A stretch of DNA of 64,000 nt from NCBI GenBank assembly GCA_900757205.1, contig CAAENA010000048.1:1-64000 (forward strand), given 5' to 3'. Below are positions 60,110-64,000 of the stretch, one piece after another. The position numbers and the translations under genes are program-made. This DNA comes from an uncultured Collinsella sp. (GTDB lineage: Bacteria > Actinomycetota > Coriobacteriia > Coriobacteriales > Coriobacteriaceae). The notes beneath the pieces were generated by a model. It saw only the letters and a program-made list of their open reading frames with translations. It was not told the DNA's origin and searched no databases. Numbering within the stretch: the stretch's first letter is position 1; every line of letters starts with the position of its first letter.

Positions 60110-60148
60110 GTTCAAAAGGGGACCCACCACACGGCGAGCCCCCTTTTC
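60110..60148 (-). terminator. Hairpin between the two PfkB kinase genes
   Basis: AAAAGGGG and CCCCTTTT arms around an 18-base loop; the minus strand gives an A/T tail. It may reduce expression of downstream genes of the cluster rather than stop it. Confidence 0.65.
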
Positions 60149-60217
60149 GCGTTTCGCTTATTGTTTTGCATCGGCTGTCCAAGGCCTCATAGCCAGACCG
60201 CCGTACGCTTTCTTAAG

Positions 60218-61081
60218 CTATTCGACGATTGGTGCTCCGTGGCCCCAAGAACCTTCCATGCCGCACACGGTCGAGGCAAACCCGGCAGCAAAGTCGAGCG
60301 CGCGCTCGATGGCCTCGGCGCCATCCTCACCACGCTTGACGGAATCGAGATAGCACATCAAAAACGAGGTGAGGAACGAGTCGCCCGCCCCCATGGTGTC
60401 CTTCATGTCCGTTACCGGTTTAGCCAGCTGGCGGTAATAACGCTCGCCGTCGTAAGCAATGCAGCCCTCGGCGCCCGCCGTAGCCGACACAAAACGCGGA
60501 CCCAGACCCTTCACCCATGCCAGACGCTCGCGAATCTCGTCCTCGCTCGCGGCATCCGCCGCACTAAAGAAAGCGAAATCGACGTAGGGCGCAATCTGCT
60601 CGTAGTACTCGTCGGTGGAGTCGTCCGAAAAGTCAAAAGAGACCGTGACGCCCGCAGCCTTCAACTTGGGCAGCTCGCGCTCGGTAAAGCAATAGTTGCC
60701 CGAATGAACCACATCGAACTGCTTCATGTACGAAAGGTCAAAGCGATCGAGGACATAGCGCGCATCGCCACGGATACCGCCCTCGTTGGAACCGAGGAAG
60801 ACACGGTCACCGTCAACGACGGTCACGCGAGCCGCTCCGTTCTCGCCAATCATCTGCTCGCACTTGTCAAGCTCGATACCCTCATCCTCGAGGCTTGCAA
60901 TGACATGCTCGGCAGCGGCGTCATTGCCAAAAATGCCCATGTATGCAGAGCGTGCGGCACCGCATTTCTTGGCATAAACGGCGAAGTTCACCGCATTGCC
61001 GCCGGGATACATGGTGTGGATATGCTCGTAGCGATCGACGACGTTGTCGCCAAATCCGAGCGCGTTAACGTTAAATGCCAT
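60218..61081 (-). CDS. PfkB-family sugar kinase 2 (FrlD-like)
   Basis: 287-residue PfkB kinase, paralogue of the previous gene. Substrate-side GGNAVNFAVYAKKCG with MGIFGNDAAAEHV, and the catalytic DTMGAGDSFLTSF. Resembles fructoselysine kinase FrlD. Two FrlD-type kinases in one cluster suggest two Amadori-type substrates, or one for the fructose and one for its epimer made by the FrlC-like enzyme. Confidence 0.88.
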   Translation of the reverse strand: MAFNVNALGFGDNVVDRYEHIHTMYPGGNAVNFAVYAKKCGAARSAYMGIFGNDAAAEHVIASLEDEGIELDKCEQMIGENGAARVTVVDGDRVFLGSNEGGIRGDARYVLDRFDLSYMKQFDVVHSGNYCFTERELPKLKAAGVTVSFDFSDDSTDEYYEQIAPYVDFAFFSAADAASEDEIRERLAWVKGLGPRFVSATAGAEGCIAYDGERYYRQLAKPVTDMKDTMGAGDSFLTSFLMCYLDSVKRGEDGAEAIERALDFAAGFASTVCGMEGSWGHGAPIVE

Positions 61082-61095
61082 GGCCTTTGCCCCTT

Positions 61096-62064
61096 CTAGT
61101 ACTCGACAACACCCATATAGCGACGGAAATCGGGATCGTGATCAAACACCTTGCCGCGTGCAGCACGCAGCTCGCAGTTCATGGCGTAGAACAGCACCGG
61201 GTCCAGATAGGCACGGACGCTCGCCGGCACGGCTTCCATACCGTACTCCTTGGCATCGAGCACCATCAGCGTATCGGTATGCGTCTTAAGGAACGCAAGG
61301 GCGCGCTCGTCCATAGCACGGCACTCGCTGGAGCCCATCTGCAGGAAGTAAAAAACGCCATCCTGAGTAGCCTCGAAGGGGCCGTGGAAGTACTCGGCAG
61401 AGTGGATGTAGCTGCAGTGCTGCCACTGCATCTCCATAAGAGAGCAGATAGCGAAACCGTAGGTCTGGCTAAAGTTGGGACCGCTGCCCAGAATGTAGAA
61501 GAACTCGTGCTCCTGGCAAAGCTTGGCAAAACGATCACCTAGCTCGGCATTTACCTTCTCACGTGCCGGGGGAAGAATCTTATCCATCTCGGCGATACCG
61601 GCATACATATCGGCAAGATCGGCGTAGCCCTCCTGCTGATCGAGCAGCTCGGCCGCAAGCGACAGCGAAATGCCAGCGGGGACCTCGGCCTGCGGCACGC
61701 CCTCGCCCCACGGGTAGACCCACGTGGTCCACTTGCCGGAGTCAATCTTGGATCCAGCGTTGTCGGTCTGGGCGATCACCGTAGCGCCGGCAGCAAGGGC
61801 AATCTCGCAGCCCTCGACGACCTCGGGGGTGTTGCCACTGTGGCTGCAAGCAATGACCAGGGATTTCTCGCCCAAGCGGCGCGGGCGCATGATATCAAAC
61901 TCGCGAGCCGTATAGATATACGAAGTGAAGGTGGTTGCCTCGCGCTGCAGAAGCTCATGAGCCGGGATCAAATCGATCATGGAGCCACCGCAAGCAATCC
62001 AGTAGACGCTGTCGAACTTGCCCTTCTCGGCAATTGCCTCTTTGATCAGATCGTGTGCGTTCAT
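61096..62064 (-). CDS. SIS-domain deglycase (FrlB-like)
   Basis: 322-residue protein with two SIS domains. VYWIACGGSMIDLIPAHELL and IACSHSGNTPEVVEG form the first sugar-phosphate site; ILGSGPNFSQTYGFAICSLM starts the second. FrlB cleaves fructoselysine 6-phosphate to glucose 6-phosphate and lysine; order and neighbours match that role. AAAGGA precedes the ATG at 62064. Whether it accepts other amines is unknown. Confidence 0.9.
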   Translation of the reverse strand: MNAHDLIKEAIAEKGKFDSVYWIACGGSMIDLIPAHELLQREATTFTSYIYTAREFDIMRPRRLGEKSLVIACSHSGNTPEVVEGCEIALAAGATVIAQTDNAGSKIDSGKWTTWVYPWGEGVPQAEVPAGISLSLAAELLDQQEGYADLADMYAGIAEMDKILPPAREKVNAELGDRFAKLCQEHEFFYILGSGPNFSQTYGFAICSLMEMQWQHCSYIHSAEYFHGPFEATQDGVFYFLQMGSSECRAMDERALAFLKTHTDTLMVLDAKEYGMEAVPASVRAYLDPVLFYAMNCELRAARGKVFDHDPDFRRYMGVVEY

Positions 62065-62126
62065 ATCCAGTTCCTTTCTTGTTTGGTCCGCAATCAATGA
62101 CGTTGGCTGCGTGGCCGATAGTTGTT

Positions 62127-62978
62127 TTAGTCAATCAGATATTTCTCGAATGCGGCCATGTTCTTGGCATCTGCCGCCGCCGGGTCATCGTAGTAACGCC
62201 CGTCCGTGATTTCCTGGCCCAGCATGCCATCGAAACCATGGGCATTAAGCGTGGCGACGAAGGCGTCCATATCGTGCTTGCCATCGCCCCACACCAGATG
62301 GCCATACGGGTCACCGTCGATAAAGTGCATCTCGTGAATTGCCCCATCACCAAAGGCGGCAAACCAGTCCTCGAGCGTCTCGCCCGCAACGCCCATCGCG
62401 GTTGTATCAACCATGGGCTGTAAGTACGGGCTCGCGACCTCGTCAATCATGCGCTTCGCATCGGAAACCGTCGTTACAAGGTTGCTCTCCTCGGGACGCA
62501 GGCTTTCCATCGTAAGCACCAGACCGTGCTCACCGGCATACTCCGCCAGAATGGACAAGTGCTCGCGGCTGCGCTTCCAGGCTTCCTCGCGGTCCTCGTC
62601 CCAGTCGCCCCAGCCCGAGTTGACGGACATACGGTCGCACCCAAGTACCTCGGCAAGCTCAATGCCGTGCTTAAAGTACGCCAGGCTGCGCTGTTCATGC
62701 AGCGGTTTGCGTGCGCAGTACTGCCAAGGATAGACAACATTCTCGGGGCACAGAGTACGATACCTAAGCCCACGGTCTGCAGCCTTTTTCGCCAGGACCT
62801 CAGCCTCAAAGTAGCCCGTGTGGTCGAGCGTCACATGCGGCTCCGCACACCACAGCTCAATGGACTCAAAGCCCAAACGCTGCTGCACATCAAGGAAGTA
62901 ATCGAGCGACCACATGATGTAGTGGATATTCATGCCCGCAATCTGTTCGCGGCGCAGCGTCGGTTTGGATTCAGACAT
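62127..62978 (-). CDS. FrlC-like sugar isomerase/epimerase
   Basis: 283-residue TIM-barrel xylose-isomerase-like protein. It has LGFESIELWCAEPHVTLDHT, VNSGWGDWDEDREEAWKR and LTMESLRPEESNLVTTVSD; metal ligands include the Glu of the ESLR segment and HEMHFIDGD His. FrlC interconverts psicoselysine and fructoselysine, so this would feed a second Amadori isomer into the kinases. AGGAGG precedes the ATG. Overlaps the upstream amidohydrolase stop region. Confidence 0.88.
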   Translation of the reverse strand: MSESKPTLRREQIAGMNIHYIMWSLDYFLDVQQRLGFESIELWCAEPHVTLDHTGYFEAEVLAKKAADRGLRYRTLCPENVVYPWQYCARKPLHEQRSLAYFKHGIELAEVLGCDRMSVNSGWGDWDEDREEAWKRSREHLSILAEYAGEHGLVLTMESLRPEESNLVTTVSDAKRMIDEVASPYLQPMVDTTAMGVAGETLEDWFAAFGDGAIHEMHFIDGDPYGHLVWGDGKHDMDAFVATLNAHGFDGMLGQEITDGRYYDDPAAADAKNMAAFEKYLID

Positions 62979-62979
62979 C

Positions 62980-64000
62980 TTATGCCTCCTTATTTCGATC
63001 GAACACGATTTGTCCGTCCGACATCGTCATATCAACCGAAAGATCGCGTGCGTCGCGATAATCGAGGTCGAACACATCCCGATCGAGCACGCAGATATCG
63101 GCAAGCTTGCCGACCTCAAGCGTACCCAGTTCGTCTTCGCGCATCAGATCGTACGCGCCCCCGGCAGTCCAAGCACGCAAGAGCTCGACAAGCGTCAGCG
63201 CGTTGGCCTCATTCACGGGCAGTCCATCGTCGAAGTATCCACCGCACGCGCTGTAGATTGACTCGCCCAGGCTCGGAATCAGCAGTGGCAAATCCGTACC
63301 ACAGCACACCGTGCATCCGGACTCTTCCATGCCGCGGCGATTCCAGCTGTGCAAAAGTCGCGTCTCGCCAATTTGTCGACGCATCATCGACAGGCAATCC
63401 TCGCGCCGGTCCAGCGTCAGAATCTGCGGATAGACCTCGCAAATTCCACCTAACTTGCCAAACTCGACAAGATCGGTCGGGTCAGAGTTCTCGAGATCGG
63501 TAATCGCATGGCGGCGAAGCAACCGTCCATGCTCGTCTCGAGGCAGCGAGGCATAGAGCGCCACGGTGCGACGAACGGCGCCATCGCCCTGGCAATGCAA
63601 AGAATATCGGAAGCCGTCAGCATCAATTGCACGCAGCTCGTTCTCAATCAGATCCCACTCGGGCTCCCCGACAACCGTCTTGCCGGCAGCTCCCGCATCG
63701 GCCGTGTCCTCATAGGGGTCAATCATCTCGGCAAGCCCCGCCCATACGCCGCGATCGGTCATACGGTTGAAGCCAGAAAAACGAACGAACGGTCCCCGAA
63801 AGCGCTCTCGTGCCTCGCGAGCATACGACAGATTTGCACCGGCACCCACCGGCTGCGACATCATAGAGACGCGAACCGTCAGCTCACTAGATTCCTCACG
63901 GCGAGCCATTTCGTCGGCAAAACCGTAGTAGTCATCAAACGCCATCTCCTTGATGGCGGTAACGCCGCGCTCGTTAAGCATGCTCATGTAGTCCGAATAC
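62980..64000 (-). CDS. YtcJ-like amidohydrolase, partial
   Basis: C-terminal ~340 residues of an amidohydrolase; the 5' end lies beyond the window. Visible: DYYGFADEMARREE region, FRYSLHCQGDGAVRRTVALY, YPQILTLDRREDCLSM, CCGTDLPLLIPSLGESIYSA, and the C-terminal EVGKLADICVLDRDVFDLD. YtcJ-type enzymes hydrolyse N-substituted amides. First of the visible genes of the minus-strand cluster; the promoter is off-window. It could release the sugar-amine from a peptide- or acyl-linked precursor. Confidence 0.88.
   Translation of the reverse strand, partial: YSDYMSMLNERGVTAIKEMAFDDYYGFADEMARREESSELTVRVSMMSQPVGAGANLSYAREARERFRGPFVRFSGFNRMTDRGVWAGLAEMIDPYEDTADAGAAGKTVVGEPEWDLIENELRAIDADGFRYSLHCQGDGAVRRTVALYASLPRDEHGRLLRRHAITDLENSDPTDLVEFGKLGGICEVYPQILTLDRREDCLSMMRRQIGETRLLHSWNRRGMEESGCTVCCGTDLPLLIPSLGESIYSACGGYFDDGLPVNEANALTLVELLRAWTAGGAYDLMREDELGTLEVGKLADICVLDRDVFDLDYRDARDLSVDMTMSDGQIVFDRNKEA

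Noticed and set aside
1..64000. CRISPR arrays, tRNA or rRNA genes
   Set aside because: I looked for regularly spaced repeats and for tRNA T-loop patterns and found none.

Overview
The window is a high-GC, gene-dense chromosomal segment from a gut-type actinobacterium of the class Coriobacteriia, most likely Collinsella. That is an inference from the combination of genes and the GC-rich codon use, not from a marker gene; no rRNA or tRNA is present. Supporting traits are fermentative acetate and lactate metabolism (pta, two acetate kinases, L-lactate dehydrogenase), lysine synthesis by the acetylase branch, a D-aspartate ligase/racemase pair for wall cross-linking, an ECF transporter, a sortase-anchored dipeptidase and an Amadori-compound catabolic cluster like that known from intestinal Collinsella.

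Layout. 0.3-2.5 kb: cell-surface galactofuranose genes (glf and a family 2 glycosyltransferase). 2.7-8.2 kb: pta and two tandem acetate kinases, interrupted by an IS110-family element with a frameshifted transposase that carries an extra C-terminal HTH domain. 8.3-10.5 kb: an A+T-richer MFS transporter and LysR regulator, perhaps acquired. 10.5-15.9 kb: housekeeping genes (HIT protein, exonuclease VII, zinc peptidase, RNase D, lipid kinase). 16.3-18.2 kb: wall-anchored C69 dipeptidase. 18.3-22.6 kb: a tryptophan leader peptide with terminator/antiterminator, followed by two S-component paralogues, a fused double ATPase and EcfT; this reads as a Trp-attenuated ECF transporter. 22.7-24.8 kb: aspartate racemase and D-aspartate ligase. 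25-29.9 kb: MOSC protein, secreted coiled-coil lysozyme-like protein, Ser/Thr kinase and small membrane proteins. 29.9-35.3 kb: lysine biosynthesis (M20 deacetylase divergent from a lysine riboswitch, a lysA-dapA fusion, dapB, dapH). 35.6-42.4 kb: nucleoid-associated protein, DUF2974 hydrolase, ldh, aminotransferase and NAD synthetase. 42.5-48.1 kb: a DUF4160/DUF2442 pair, AEC transporter, ceramidase-like hydrolase and a PTS EIIBC under a BglG-type antiterminator with a visible RNA switch. 48.3-55.5 kb: two low-complexity surface or regulatory proteins, EttA, an SdpI/SdpR-like pair, TcdA and TatD. 55.6 kb to the end: a nine-gene minus-strand cluster (FGGY kinase, BtpA/SgcQ, YjbQ, amidohydrolase, two PfkB kinases, SIS deglycase, FrlC-like epimerase, YtcJ-like amidohydrolase) that looks like an expanded fructoselysine-type pathway; its first gene runs off the window.

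The most unusual non-coding signal is a long stem-loop element present three times (about 13.58-13.72, 19.19-19.29 and 35.28-35.46 kb). Its apical core is conserved while its stems differ in sequence between copies yet stay complementary, so structure rather than sequence appears to be conserved. A second family of short palindromes built around GGGACAG-like loops sits next to several genes.
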